Assembly (NCBI GenBank): GCA_016712035.1
Contig: JADJRT010000020.1
Span: 1-61,476 of the forward strand
Source: Flammeovirgaceae bacterium
GTDB taxonomy: Bacteria > Bacteroidota > Bacteroidia > Cytophagales > Cyclobacteriaceae
DNA: 61,476 nt
Reading direction: 5' to 3'
The translations under genes were made by a program, and so were the position numbers. Of the stretch, positions 28,801 through 37,383 are shown piece after piece. The notes under the pieces are model-generated. The model worked only from the letters and a program-made list of their open reading frames with translations, was not told where the DNA came from and did not search any database. The stretch's first letter is position 1. Each line of letters begins with the position of its first letter.

Positions 28801-29153
28801 TTTAAACTATTGCGTGGATTTCCTTCACCGGTACCTACCCAAAGTACAGCCGGGTTATCTTGTTGAATAGCAATTGCCCCAATGGCTAACGTGGCCTCCT
28901 TATCAAACACAGGTTCCCAATTAATTCCAGCACTGGTTGTTTTCCATAAACCGCCAGAGGCTGCACCTGCATAAATAATATCGGGATTGGAAACTACGGC
29001 ATCGATAGAAGTAATTCGACCACTCATACCAGCCGGACCTATTGATCTCGGCTTCATACCTTTGAGCTTTTCCATATCCAGCTTTTGAGCCGATACAGAG
29101 ATTCCCAAGACCAAAGTAAGGGCGTAGAGAATTATATGTTTTAATTTTATCAT
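25887..29153 (-). CDS. Large secreted BNR/VPS10-like beta-propeller protein
   Basis: 1088-residue exported protein: signal MIKLKHIILYALTLVLGISV, then many propeller blades with Asp-box-like repeats (KTTSAGINWEPV, SLDAGKTWKLM, KTTDGGTTWKR, TIDGGATWTKL, STDGGTKWKKM, SRDMGKSWHFI, TRDGGKTWTDV, SRDYGQTWESM). A lysine/glutamate-rich linker at about 785-830 leads to a beta-rich domain and a helical C-terminal region. This is the common VPS10/sortilin-like glycosyl-hydrolase-type family of Bacteroidota, whose activity is not established. The frame is intact over 3.3 kb, so base quality in this part of the window is good. Confidence 0.82.
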   Translation of the reverse strand: MIKLKHIILYALTLVLGISVSAQKLDMEKLKGMKPRSIGPAGMSGRITSIDAVVSNPDIIYAGAASGGLWKTTSAGINWEPVFDKEATLAIGAIAIQQDNPAVLWVGTGEGNPRNSLNGGYGIYKSLDAGKTWKLMGLEKTRHIHRIVIDPKNPNTVYVGAIGSPWGEHPERGVYKTTDGGTTWKRILFVDDKTGCADLVMDPSNPNKLFAAMWQHRRQPWTFNSGGPGSGLHVTIDGGATWTKLSDKEGLPEGELGRIGLAIARSKPDVVYALVENKKNALYRSTDGGTKWKKMNDNMDEIGDRPFYYSEIYVDTKNENRLYTIYSEVNMSEDGGKSFSKLLPYSGVHPDHHAWWIHPEDRSFIIEGKDGGLNISRDMGKSWHFIDNIPVGQFYHVNVDMAHPYNVYGGLQDNGSWAGPGYTWKDDGIRNYYWQPVMFGDGFDVTPDPDNDRYGYSMSQQGNLGRYDRETGYVKTIRPTHPDAKLKVRFNWNSAFALDPFDNNTIYYGSQFVHKSNNKGDTWEIISPDLTTNDPEKQKQHESGGITMDATGAENHCTILAIAPSPVEKGLIWIGTDDGKVQLTRDGGKTWTDVTSKIAGMPKGAWIPQVKASAYKAGEVFVVVNNYRLFDYKPYLFRSRDYGQTWESMVSASQLGDNNFTLAIVQDVVEPKLIFVGAENGLFVSLDDGKTYTRWTNEFPAGVPTMDLVIHPREHDLVIGTFGRAIYVLDDIRPLRQIAKEGLQILTKPLHVFSPPDAYQVTFQDPAGVLFPGNAMFQGENKRSGAMISYVLNKPEEKKEAVPVPAKSDSKKGDKKSEVKPVEVKKEEKPGSKVKYDSITLEVFNSKGEKIRTVKQKAPEDNGISRMFWSMNEKGSARPSREKPRANAPEPGGSQVLPGSYKLRLTVGDKKDSTIILVKSDPRFNTPESTITARYTMIKDLQTLTGKAAQAMNQLRESKEIADEYEKKMKGEKRDDLKDAMDKTKVVKDSIAAIMDYIVGKDDKRQGIVRQPDPTPVSYIFIAQRYIATSKDPVSATDQRVYKQAQDAMAELVKRVNKFYEQTWPEYRVVMEKVSISPFKNYDPLKLD

Positions 29154-29269
29154 GGATTTGAAATTTTTAATGCGGCAAGATAGCTGATAGAAGAACGACT
29201 GAATGATACTGAGATAAGTATTACCTGAATAATGGGATAAGTAGCAAGGAACTTATTTGAATGGTAATG

Positions 29270-30031
29270 CTAATGATCAGTAAATCGGATCTCTTTAAGG
29301 TCATAAGCCTGAATTGCGTTATCCGTTTGAACAAGCAATTGCCCCTGTAAATCAACCCCAACCATTGTACCCTGTATCGATCCTGTAGATGTGTTGAAAA
29401 AATGTTGCTCACCCAACCGATAGAGATTTTTCAGATAGTCAGCTTTCAGCAAATCCTGCTTTCCATCACGAAGTTGAAGGTATCGGATTTCAATAACCTG
29501 AAGCAAAGCATGAAGTTCATTTTCTAAATCATAATCAAATCCAGTTTGCTGTTTTAACGATGTAGCATTTAGCTTATAAAAAGTCAACTGATTAATATTC
29601 AAACCAATACCCACCACAGAGAATTGAATGATACTTCCTGAAATAGAATTTTCAATAAGAACACCACACACTTTTAGCCCATCTACGAGAACATCATTAG
29701 GCCACTTTACCTTAACCGAACCTTTCACTTTACTTCTTACATAATCGGCTATCCCCAAAGCAATAACCCGAGTTAACCAAAATTGCTGATCAGGTTTTAA
29801 AAAAGTTGGTTTAAAAATTAATGAAAGGGTGAGGTTCTTACCGGGCTCCGATGTCCAGGTGCTTCCGCGCTGCCCTTTCCCCGCTACTTGGTGGTCGGTG
29901 ATCACCAAGGTACCCTCAATGGCAGAATTGCGTTGACCGAGGTCCATTGCAATTGTATTTGTCGAGTGACATTCTGGCACAAAAACAAGGTTCTTTCCTA
30001 TGAAAAGGGTGTTGGCAGGGATTTTATACAA
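29270..30031 (-). CDS. birA: Biotin--[acetyl-CoA-carboxylase] ligase
   Basis: Attaches biotin to the carrier domain of acetyl-CoA carboxylase in the cytoplasm. Motifs: GKGQRGSTWTSEPGKNLTL (biotinyl-AMP loop), VKWPNDVLVDGLKVCGVLIE (ligase core) and VVGIGLNIN. No N-terminal helix-turn-helix is present, so it is a ligase only, not a bio operon repressor. I place the start at the TTG at 30031 (LYKIPANTLF). The longer open frame to 30172 would overlap the divergent rsfS gene and encodes an unlikely N-terminus. Length is about 253 residues. Confidence 0.85.
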   Translation of the reverse strand: MYKIPANTLFIGKNLVFVPECHSTNTIAMDLGQRNSAIEGTLVITDHQVAGKGQRGSTWTSEPGKNLTLSLIFKPTFLKPDQQFWLTRVIALGIADYVRSKVKGSVKVKWPNDVLVDGLKVCGVLIENSISGSIIQFSVVGIGLNINQLTFYKLNATSLKQQTGFDYDLENELHALLQVIEIRYLQLRDGKQDLLKADYLKNLYRLGEQHFFNTSTGSIQGTMVGVDLQGQLLVQTDNAIQAYDLKEIRFTDH

Positions 30032-30042
30032 GGTATTTTGGT

Positions 30043-30050
30043 TAACTTTG
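30043..30050 (+). promoter_or_regulatory. -7 box of the rsfS-ftsH promoter
   Basis: TAACTTTG matches TAnnTTTG exactly and lies 37 bases before the rsfS start in the birA/rsfS divergent gap. No convincing -33 TTTG is seen at the expected distance. Confidence 0.4.
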
Positions 30051-30086
30051 TAGATTGTACTAATTAAAAAAACTCGAAGATAGTTA

Positions 30087-30458
30087 ATGGCTAAAAAAAA
30101 GAAGGGTGTTGATTCTGAAAAACTTAGTGACGCTATAGTAAAGGGAATGCAGGAAAAGAAGGCTTTCGACATTGTAGTGATGGATTTGAGAAAGGTAAAG
30201 AATGCAGTGGCCGATTATTTTGTTATTTGTTCCGGAGGTTCAGACAAGCAATTGGAAGCTATTAGTGACTCAATTGATGAGATTGTATTCAAAAAGGTAA
30301 AAGAAAAACCCTGGCACATGGAGGGTAAAAGCAATAAAGAGTGGATGATTCTCGACTATATCTCTGTGGTGGCTCACATTTTTCGCAAAGACCGCAGGCA
30401 ATTCTATTCGTTGGAAAAATTATGGGGCGATGCCGAAATCACCGAAATAGAAGATTAA
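30087..30458 (+). CDS. rsfS: Ribosomal silencing factor RsfS
   Basis: 123-residue member of the Iojap/YbeB family, which binds ribosomal protein uL14 and blocks subunit joining when nutrients are short. Conserved segments: KAFDIVVMDLRKVKNAVADY, FVICSGGSDKQLEAISDSI, PWHMEGKSNKEWMILDY and VVAHIFRKDRRQFYSLEKLW. The frame is intact. It is followed 49 bases later by ftsH in the same direction, an arrangement common in Bacteroidota. The start ATG at 30087 is the only reasonable one. Confidence 0.92.
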   Translation: MAKKKKGVDSEKLSDAIVKGMQEKKAFDIVVMDLRKVKNAVADYFVICSGGSDKQLEAISDSIDEIVFKKVKEKPWHMEGKSNKEWMILDYISVVAHIFRKDRRQFYSLEKLWGDAEITEIED

Positions 30459-30507
30459 AAGAACATTAAAGTATAATAAGACGTTATTCAATTTGTAATT
30501 TATAGCA

Positions 30508-32565
30508 ATGGCAGACAAAGAAAGAGATAAGAAAATTGTACCACCCAAGGTACCAAAGCCCAATTACCAAATGTGGATTATTCTGGCTTTGGTGGCCGTT
30601 ATTTTGGGAATCAGTTACTTCAACCGAACAGGCGAATTAGTTGAAATACAAAACAACCGTTTCGAAGATATGGTGCAGGCGCGAGATATAAAGCGACTGA
30701 TGCTTATCAAAAACGAAGAATTAGTCGAAATCACGCTTAAAGCTGAAGCGCTTCAAAACGCCAAGTATAAGCAAGAAATCGAACGAAGCAGTCCTTTTGG
30801 TGTTAATGCCAGTGGCCCACACTACAAACTTAAAATCGGTTCGATCGATAAGTTTCAGGAGAACTATCAACAGCTAACCAAGAATATACCACGCGAACAA
30901 CAAGTAGACTTACAATTTGAAGATCGACAGGATTACACCAATATGTTCTTCAACATAGGCTTTTTGGTTTTACTTGTTTTCGGATTTTGGATGTTGATGC
31001 GCAGAATGACGGGTGGCGGTGGACCGGGTGGTCAGATTTTTAACATCGGAAAATCGAAAGCTGCCCTTTTTGATGCAGAGAGCAAAGTAAAAATTACTTT
31101 TGCTGATGTAGCAGGACTTGAAGAAGCTAAAGAAGAAGTAAAAGAGATCGTTGACTTTCTTAAAACGCCACAGAAGTTCACCAAGCTGGGCGGAAAAATT
31201 CCTAAAGGTGCGCTGTTGGTTGGCCCTCCCGGTACGGGAAAAACATTGTTAGCAAAAGCAGTAGCAGGTGAAGCCGGGGTTCCTTTCTTTTCCCTGTCAG
31301 GATCTGATTTTGTTGAAATGTTTGTGGGTGTTGGTGCTTCCAGGGTTCGTGACTTATTTAAGCAAGCGAAAGAAAAAGCACCTTGTATTGTTTTCATTGA
31401 TGAGATTGATGCTATTGGTCGCTCGCGCGGAAGAGGTCAACTTCCTGGAGCAAATGATGAACGGGAAAACACCCTTAACTCTTTGCTGGTTGAAATGGAT
31501 GGTTTCGCTACCGACAGTGGAGTAATTATTCTTGCCGCTACCAACCGCCCTGATGTACTTGATTCAGCATTATTAAGACCGGGTCGTTTTGACCGTCAGA
31601 TAAGTATAGACAAACCAGACATTGCTGGTCGCGAACAAATCTTTAAAGTACACTTGAAGCCAATCAAGATGTCGAAAGATGTAGATGTTAAAAAGCTAGC
31701 AGCTCAAACTCCGGGTTTTGCCGGAGCAGAAATTGCCAACGTCTGTAACGAAGCGGCCTTAATCGCTGCTCGCAAAGACAAATCAGAAGTGGAGATGCAG
31801 GATTTCCATGATGCCATCGACCGGGTTATCGGAGGTCTTGAAAAGAAAACAAAAATTATATCGGCTGAAGAAAAGAAGATAGTTGCTTACCACGAAGCGG
31901 GTCATGCTGTTGCTGGTTGGTTTTTGGAACATGCCGATCCATTGGTGAAAGTCAGCATAGTTCCACGCGGGGTTGCTGCGTTGGGATATGCCCAATATTT
32001 GCCGAAAGAACAGTTCCTTTATCAGACTGAACAATTGATGGATGAAATGTGCATGACCTTTGGAGGTCGGGCTGCTGAAGAAATTGTTTTCGAAAAGATT
32101 TCTACAGGCGCCTTGAGTGACCTGGAGCGCATAACAAAAATGGCGTACAGTATGGTAACTGTATATGGAATGAATAAGGAGATTGGAAATATGTCTTTTT
32201 ATGATTCGAAACAATCAGACTATACATTCAACAAACCTTATTCAGACGCAACGGCTGAGAAAATAGACAAAGAGGTTAAGAAGATTATTGATGAGGCCTA
32301 CGAAAGGACTAAAAAGCTCTTAGAAAAACATCGCGATCATTTAGAAACCATTGCAAAGGAGTTATTAGAAAAGGAAATCTTATTTCAATCGGATTTGGAA
32401 CGCCTGATTGGCAAGCGACCTTTTGCGAATCAAACAACATATGAGAAATTCACAAACACCCAGGTTCCACCCTTGAAAAGTGAAGAAGCAACACCTGCGC
32501 TAAATGGAACGGAAGCGAAGGAACCCGAACCTGCACCAGAAGTTAGCGGGGATTCCACAAAATAA
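30508..32565 (+). CDS. ftsH: ATP-dependent zinc metalloprotease FtsH
   Basis: Membrane-anchored AAA+ protease of 685 residues that degrades misfolded membrane proteins and regulatory substrates. Two N-terminal helices (about 22-38 and 147-165) flank a periplasmic domain. The AAA domain has Walker A GPPGTGKT (about 238), Walker B CIVFIDEIDAIG and the second region of homology ATNRPDVLDSALLRPGRFDR. The protease domain has the zinc motif HEAGH (about 462). The C-terminal tail is acidic and Pro-rich. The frame is intact and the length normal. It is co-directional with rsfS and ends at a strong terminator. Confidence 0.95.
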   Translation: MADKERDKKIVPPKVPKPNYQMWIILALVAVILGISYFNRTGELVEIQNNRFEDMVQARDIKRLMLIKNEELVEITLKAEALQNAKYKQEIERSSPFGVNASGPHYKLKIGSIDKFQENYQQLTKNIPREQQVDLQFEDRQDYTNMFFNIGFLVLLVFGFWMLMRRMTGGGGPGGQIFNIGKSKAALFDAESKVKITFADVAGLEEAKEEVKEIVDFLKTPQKFTKLGGKIPKGALLVGPPGTGKTLLAKAVAGEAGVPFFSLSGSDFVEMFVGVGASRVRDLFKQAKEKAPCIVFIDEIDAIGRSRGRGQLPGANDERENTLNSLLVEMDGFATDSGVIILAATNRPDVLDSALLRPGRFDRQISIDKPDIAGREQIFKVHLKPIKMSKDVDVKKLAAQTPGFAGAEIANVCNEAALIAARKDKSEVEMQDFHDAIDRVIGGLEKKTKIISAEEKKIVAYHEAGHAVAGWFLEHADPLVKVSIVPRGVAALGYAQYLPKEQFLYQTEQLMDEMCMTFGGRAAEEIVFEKISTGALSDLERITKMAYSMVTVYGMNKEIGNMSFYDSKQSDYTFNKPYSDATAEKIDKEVKKIIDEAYERTKKLLEKHRDHLETIAKELLEKEILFQSDLERLIGKRPFANQTTYEKFTNTQVPPLKSEEATPALNGTEAKEPEPAPEVSGDSTK

Positions 32566-32578
32566 AATCAAGAAAACT

Positions 32579-32612
32579 AAAAGCCTTTCGGTGAAAACTG
32601 AAAGGCTTTTTT
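32579..32612 (+). terminator. Rho-independent terminator after ftsH
   Basis: AAAAGCCTTTC (32579-32589) pairs with GAAAGGCTTTT (32600-32610), and a T-run follows. It lies 14 bases past the ftsH stop. Confidence 0.85.
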
Positions 32613-32643
32613 CATTGCTTCACTTTTACCGTTATTTGTATTG

Positions 32644-33420
32644 ATGGCTCATGCTCTTCAGATACCCGCAGGAAAAAAAATATACTTCGCTTCAGATTTT
32701 CATTTGGGTGTGCCCGATCATACCTCCAGCATTGCACGCGAAAAAAGAATTGTAGCCTGGCTTGACACAATCAAAGCGGACGCCCATGCGATTTATCTAT
32801 TAGGGGATATCTTTGATTTTTGGTTTGAGTATCGTCATGCTATTCCCAAAGGATTCATACGACTTCAAGGCAAGTTAGCCGAACTCCGCGATCAGGGCAT
32901 GCCCATTTATTTCTTCACGGGTAATCATGACATGTGGCTTTTCGATTACTTTGAAAAAGAACTTGGCATTATCATTTACCACGAACCACAAGAGTTGATA
33001 AATAATAATCAAAAACTTCTCATCGGCCATGGAGATGGCTTAGGACCGGGTGATTCAACGTATAAATTTCTAAAGAAGATCTTTAAAAGCAGCGTCAGCC
33101 AATGGTTGTTTGCACGAATCCATCCTAACCTGGGTATTCGATTCGCTAATTATTGGAGTCGAAAAAGTAGAATCAGCAATACAAAAATGGAAGAGAAGTT
33201 TGCCGGGGAAGAAAATGAATACCTACTGGCATATTGTCGCGAACTTGAAAAGACTGCGCACCATGATTTCTATATTTTTGGTCACCGACACTTACCCCTC
33301 GACTTATCAGTAGCTCCTAACAGCCGGTATATTAATCTTGGTGAATGGGTACACTTCGATACCTATGCGGAGTATGATGGTAAAAATGTGTTGTTAAAGA
33401 AATTTGAAATAAATGCGTAA
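32644..33420 (+). CDS. lpxH: UDP-2,3-diacylglucosamine diphosphatase
   Basis: Calcineurin-like phosphoesterase of 258 residues that cleaves UDP-2,3-diacylglucosamine to lipid X in lipid A synthesis at the inner membrane. Metal motifs: ASDFHLG, LLGDIFDFWFEY, FTGNHDMW, IGHGDGLGPGD and FGHRHLPLD. The ATG at 32644 is preferred over the in-frame TTG at 32641. The stop overlaps the next gene by 8 bases. An NtrC/NtrY-like pair lies downstream, but there is no evidence that it controls this gene. Confidence 0.88.
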   Translation: MAHALQIPAGKKIYFASDFHLGVPDHTSSIAREKRIVAWLDTIKADAHAIYLLGDIFDFWFEYRHAIPKGFIRLQGKLAELRDQGMPIYFFTGNHDMWLFDYFEKELGIIIYHEPQELINNNQKLLIGHGDGLGPGDSTYKFLKKIFKSSVSQWLFARIHPNLGIRFANYWSRKSRISNTKMEEKFAGEENEYLLAYCRELEKTAHHDFYIFGHRHLPLDLSVAPNSRYINLGEWVHFDTYAEYDGKNVLLKKFEINA

Positions 33421-34231
33421 CCGTTTTTACTTTTTTTCCTTTGGATTACTGATATGTCTCCTCCTATCGGGGTATGTCGGCTATGCGCAAACAGATCTTA
33501 AAAAATTTAAAGAATGGAAAGCGAAGAATATTTCATCCATTACACTAGATCGGTTGGGTGATTTTTTTATAATCAATAAAAATGGTACAATCAAAAAATA
33601 TGATCCCACCGGAAAGCAAATGGCATCGCTTTCAAAAGCATCAACAACGTTAGTTGAGCCGTGGTATCACCCAAGTATTTTCACCTATTCAAGACAAAAG
33701 CAAACCTACTCGTTGTATGGCCGAAATTTTGAAAATAAGGTTGCCTATCATATCGAACCCGCGCTGGCTATTGAACCCTTCCTCGTATGTCCTACTCATG
33801 ACAACAAGCTTTGGATTTTAGACAAAGCAGATTGGTCTTTGAAAAAAGTTATTCCGGGCAGCAGTGAAGTTCTTCAAGAGTTTACTATCAGTTCTGAGGC
33901 TATCAATACCGATACGGAGTTTACCTATCTTCGAGAATATCTGAATCTTATTTTTCTGGTGGATAAAAATTCAGGTATACTGGTTTTAAATCATTTAGGA
34001 CAAGAAATAGAAATTATACCAATAAAAAATCTACAGCAATTTTACTTTTTTGGAGAAGATCTATATTACCTTGAAAACAATCAGTTAAAGTTTTTTAACC
34101 TACGCACCGAAGAAACCTACCAGGTAGATCTCCCAGGTAAAGTTGTGCATGCCTTAATGACTGATGAGTACATCTTAACCATAAATTCACAAAATCAGCT
34201 TACGCTTTATTCGTATACAATGGCTCCCTGA
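33413..34231 (+). CDS. Secreted beta-propeller-like hypothetical protein
   Basis: 272-residue exported protein with signal segment FGLLICLLLSGYVGYAQ, followed by repeated short beta motifs of a propeller type (SSITLDRLGDFFIINKNGTI, NKLWILDKADWSLKKV, SGILVLNHLGQEIEII, NQLKFFNLRTEETYQV). No catalytic residues are evident. It overlaps the lpxH stop by 8 bases, so it is translated from the same mRNA. Similar proteins follow lpxH in other Bacteroidota as far as I recall, but no function is assigned. Confidence 0.6.
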   Translation: MRNRFYFFSFGLLICLLLSGYVGYAQTDLKKFKEWKAKNISSITLDRLGDFFIINKNGTIKKYDPTGKQMASLSKASTTLVEPWYHPSIFTYSRQKQTYSLYGRNFENKVAYHIEPALAIEPFLVCPTHDNKLWILDKADWSLKKVIPGSSEVLQEFTISSEAINTDTEFTYLREYLNLIFLVDKNSGILVLNHLGQEIEIIPIKNLQQFYFFGEDLYYLENNQLKFFNLRTEETYQVDLPGKVVHALMTDEYILTINSQNQLTLYSYTMAP

Positions 34232-34243
34232 GCCTTTTAAGTG

Positions 34244-34259
34244 TGTTCATTTTTGAACA
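34244..34259. promoter_or_regulatory. TGTTCA-N4-TGAACA palindrome before the two-component genes
   Basis: TGTTCATTTTTGAACA is a perfect inverted repeat with 6-bp arms, located 13 bases after the previous stop and about 105 bases before the response regulator start. It could be an operator or a weak terminator hairpin. GCCATT/AATGGC at 34307-34324 is a second inverted repeat in the same gap. Confidence 0.3.
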
Positions 34260-34365
34260 TCTTTGTACGCATAAGCACAATTCAAATTAGAAAAACGCCA
34301 TTTACGGACGGTTTTGCTAATGGCATAATTTTCTCTCTATACAGATTAACTTAAATCTACTCCCT

Positions 34366-35732
34366 GTGAATGAAGGCGGCAAAATTCTGATGATCGATGA
34401 CGATGAAGATGTTCTTTTGGCAGCTAAAATGTTGTTAAAGAAATCGGGCCATCAGGTAATCATCGAAAAAAATCCAAACAAGATTCCATTTCTTCTTAAT
34501 AACGACACGTACGATGTGATTTTGCTGGACATGAATTTCAGCAAAGATACTACCAGTGGTAAAGAAGGCTTTGAATGGTTAAAGCAGATCAAAGAGCGTG
34601 ACCCTAACGCTGTGGTAATTATGATTACCGCTTTTGGTGATGTGGAGATGGCCGTGCGGGCTTTAAAAGAAGGGGCTACCGATTTTATTTTAAAACCCTG
34701 GCAAAATGAAAAGTTGGTGGCCACAATTTCTACCGCCATCAAACTAAAAAAATCGTATAACGAGGTTGACAAATTGCGCAAAGCCAAGCAAATGCTTGAA
34801 GAGCAAATCAGTCAACCTTTTCGGGATATTATTGGTCAGAGCGATGTGCTCAATCAGGTTTTTGGGTTGATCGACAAAGTGGCAAAAACCGATGCCAACA
34901 TTTTGATTTTAGGTGAGAATGGAACGGGCAAAGAGTTGGTGGCCCGAGCCATCCATCAAAAGTCGATGCGGAACAACAATTCGTTTGTTGCTGTCGACAT
35001 GGGCGCGATTACAGAAAGTCTTTTTGAGAGTGAATTGTTTGGGCATAAAAAGGGATCGTTTACCGATGCACGTGAAGACCGGCCCGGGCGATTTGAACTT
35101 GCTAATGGCGGTACGTTATTCCTCGATGAAATCGGAAACCTAAGTATGAATTTGCAAAGCAAATTACTAAGCGCTTTGCAAAGCCGACAAGTTACCCGTG
35201 TGGGTGCCAACCAAGCTATGGATGTTGACATCCGATTAATCTGTGCTACCAATATGCCCTTGCATCAAATGGTGAGCGAAGGAAAATTCCGACAAGATTT
35301 ACTGTACAGAATAAATACTGTGGAGATTACCTTGCCCCCATTAAGCGATCGGATTGACGATATCCCCATGCTTGCCAATCATTTTTTAAATCATTATTCA
35401 AAAAATATCGGAAAGAAGTGTTAAGCATTTCGCCCGAGGCAATGAATAAATTAAAAAAATATCCATGGCCTGGAAACGTGCGCGAACTACAGCATGCTAT
35501 CGAGCGTGGTGTAATCATGGCCGACTCACCTACTCTTCAGGAAAGCGATTTTCTATTTAGCAGAAAAGGTACGGACGAAATTGCCAATGATACACTAAAT
35601 CTGGATGAAGTTGAGAAAGCTGCCGTGGTAAAAGCGATTCAATTGCACAACGGAAATATTTCGAAAGCCGCTGAAGAACTTGGGCTAACCCGTGCTTCCC
35701 TTTATAGAAGGATGGAAAAATATGGGATTTAA
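34366..35732 (+). CDS. NtrC-type sigma-54-dependent response regulator, one frameshift
   Basis: 455-residue transcription activator. Receiver domain with acidic pocket ILMIDDDED and acceptor Asp55 (VILLDMNF); AAA+ domain with Walker A GENGTGKE, loop GSFTDA instead of GAFTGA, Walker B GGTLFLDEIGN and arginine-finger region PGRFELANGG; C-terminal Fis helix-turn-helix ISKAAEELGLTRASLYRRME. The start is a GTG at 34366. One base is missing from an A-run near 35399-35408, splitting the gene at NHYSK/VLSISPEAM; with the base restored the frame reads SKKYRKEVLSIS. The stop overlaps the kinase start (TAATG). The Asp in the sigma-54-contact loop is typical of a Bacteroidota subgroup. Confidence 0.83.
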
Positions 35733-37084
35733 TGAATATTAACTGGCGATCGCCATTAGTAACACGAGTAGGCATTCTGCTGGCCACCATGGTTGTATTT
35801 GCCATTGTTGTGTCCTCCACAGACCGTAGTTATTTTCTTATTCTGGCGTTGCTAGGCGCCATTCTCTTTCAGGTAACCAAATTGATGAAGGTGTTAGAAT
35901 CATCAAACGAAAATATCACCTCGTTTTTAGATGCCATCCGATTTGATGACCTCTCTCAAAGTTTTAAAACGGAGAGTGATGATCCAACCATTCAAAATTT
36001 ACATCGGGAACTCAACGAAGCGATAGCAAAACTTCGATTGTCACGCAAAGAGAAGGACTCGGAATATCAGTTCTTCAAAAATATTGTCCAACATGTAGCT
36101 ATAGGCCTATTGACCTTTAAGCGCGATGGTTCCATTCAGATTATGAACACAGCCGCAAAGCGATTGCTACGCATTACGAAAGCCGATCATATCGAAGATC
36201 TGAAAGAAGTAAGCGAAACCTTGGTTGATACATTTGTGAAACTAAAAACCGGAGGTCGCGAATTACTACAGCTTAAGTTTGGTGATGAAACTATTCAACT
36301 ATCGGTGTTCGCTATAGAACTTACCTTGCGCGATGAAGAAGTAAAGCTTATTTCCATGAATAATATTCAGAGTGAACTAGAAGAAAAAGAAATGGAGGCC
36401 TGGCAAAATCTGGTTCGGGTGCTCACGCACGAAATTATGAATTCGGTTACGCCAATCTCTTCGTTGGCTGGCATTGTTGAAGAGGACTTGAAAAGTAGGA
36501 TCGATCAGCAAACCGAAAGACCTTTAACAAAAGAGGAATTGGAAGACATGTACTTGTCGTTGCAAACAATCACCAGACGAAGTGGCGGGCTAATTCGTTT
36601 TGTAAAAGAGTTTAAAAATCTAACGCATATTCCAAAACCTAAATTAGCAGAAATACCGGTTAAGGAATTGTTAGAGGCACTAGCTATCCTTCACAAAAAA
36701 GAACTAGCCGATCATGCCATAACCATCACCGTAACGATTAGCCCCGAAAATCTATATATCCTGGCAGATAAAACCATGATCGAGCAAGTGTTGATTAATT
36801 TACTCAAGAACGCCATACAAGCGTTTGCTGAACAGTCTGATAAAGAAATCAACTTGACAGCTTATTCGAATGAAAAAGGCAGGGCGGTTATCTCTGTTAA
36901 AGACAATGGGGCCGGCATTGATCCAGACGCACTTGAAAAGATTTTTATTCCTTTCTTTTCTACAAAGAAATCAGGCTCGGGTATTGGACTAAGTTTGTCG
37001 AAGCAGATTATGAGACAGCATGAAGGTAATATCACAGTGAAATCTTCCTTAGGTGAAGGCACCGAATTTTTACTACGGTTTTAA
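35732..37084 (+). CDS. NtrY-like sensor histidine kinase
   Basis: 450-residue kinase with two N-terminal helices (about 10-48), a HAMP-like linker, a PAS domain (about 110-215), the H-box RVLTHEIMNSVTPISSL (His near 233) and a HATPase domain with N-box QVLINLLKNAIQAF, G1 DNGAGI and G2 GSGIGLSLSKQI. It is co-translated with the upstream NtrC-type regulator (TAATG overlap) and should phosphorylate it. The signal is unknown. The short periplasmic loop argues for sensing in the membrane or cytoplasm. The frame is intact. Confidence 0.88.
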   Translation: MNINWRSPLVTRVGILLATMVVFAIVVSSTDRSYFLILALLGAILFQVTKLMKVLESSNENITSFLDAIRFDDLSQSFKTESDDPTIQNLHRELNEAIAKLRLSRKEKDSEYQFFKNIVQHVAIGLLTFKRDGSIQIMNTAAKRLLRITKADHIEDLKEVSETLVDTFVKLKTGGRELLQLKFGDETIQLSVFAIELTLRDEEVKLISMNNIQSELEEKEMEAWQNLVRVLTHEIMNSVTPISSLAGIVEEDLKSRIDQQTERPLTKEELEDMYLSLQTITRRSGGLIRFVKEFKNLTHIPKPKLAEIPVKELLEALAILHKKELADHAITITVTISPENLYILADKTMIEQVLINLLKNAIQAFAEQSDKEINLTAYSNEKGRAVISVKDNGAGIDPDALEKIFIPFFSTKKSGSGIGLSLSKQIMRQHEGNITVKSSLGEGTEFLLRF

Positions 37085-37122
37085 ACTTGCCGAACAGCCA
37101 ATAAAAAATCCCGAAAGATTCT

Positions 37123-37130
37123 TAGCTTTG
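37123..37130 (+). promoter_or_regulatory. -7 box of the acpP promoter
   Basis: TAGCTTTG fits TAnnTTTG and lies 17 bases before the acpP start codon, in the 62-base gap after the kinase gene. A good -33 element is not evident. Confidence 0.4.
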
Positions 37131-37146
37131 AACAACTTACAATCCT

Positions 37147-37383
37147 ATGCAGGACGTTCAAAAGAAAGTACACGGCATCCTTACTGAAAAATTAGGTATC
37201 CCTGACTCTGAAATTACTCCCGATGCAAGCTTCGTAAAAGATCTTGGTATCGATTCGTTAGATTATGCCGAACTGGTAATGGAGTTTGAACAAACCTTTG
37301 ATATAAAAATCCCGGATGATGATGCCGAAAAGATGCAAACCATTGGTCAGGCCATCAGCTATATTGAAGGAAAACTAGCTTAG
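37147..37383 (+). CDS. acpP: Acyl carrier protein
   Basis: 78-residue acidic helical protein carrying the 4'-phosphopantetheine attachment motif GIDSLDYAELVMEFE (Ser37). The overall pattern, with FDIKIPDDDAEKMQTIGQAI, is that of the fatty-acid-synthesis ACP, although the DSLDYAE variant (Tyr for the usual Thr-Val) is also seen in secondary ACPs. No fabF follows here, so whether it is the primary ACP cannot be decided. Its stop overlaps that of the convergent YopX-type gene by 4 bases. Confidence 0.85.
   Translation: MQDVQKKVHGILTEKLGIPDSEITPDASFVKDLGIDSLDYAELVMEFEQTFDIKIPDDDAEKMQTIGQAISYIEGKLA

Noticed and set aside
30032..30172. Longer N-terminus for BirA
   Set aside because: The extra 47 codons overlap the divergent rsfS coding region and its promoter and contain no conserved residues.
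31783..32214. 143-codon minus-strand frame in ftsH
   Set aside because: Antisense to the FtsH protease domain with no family resemblance.
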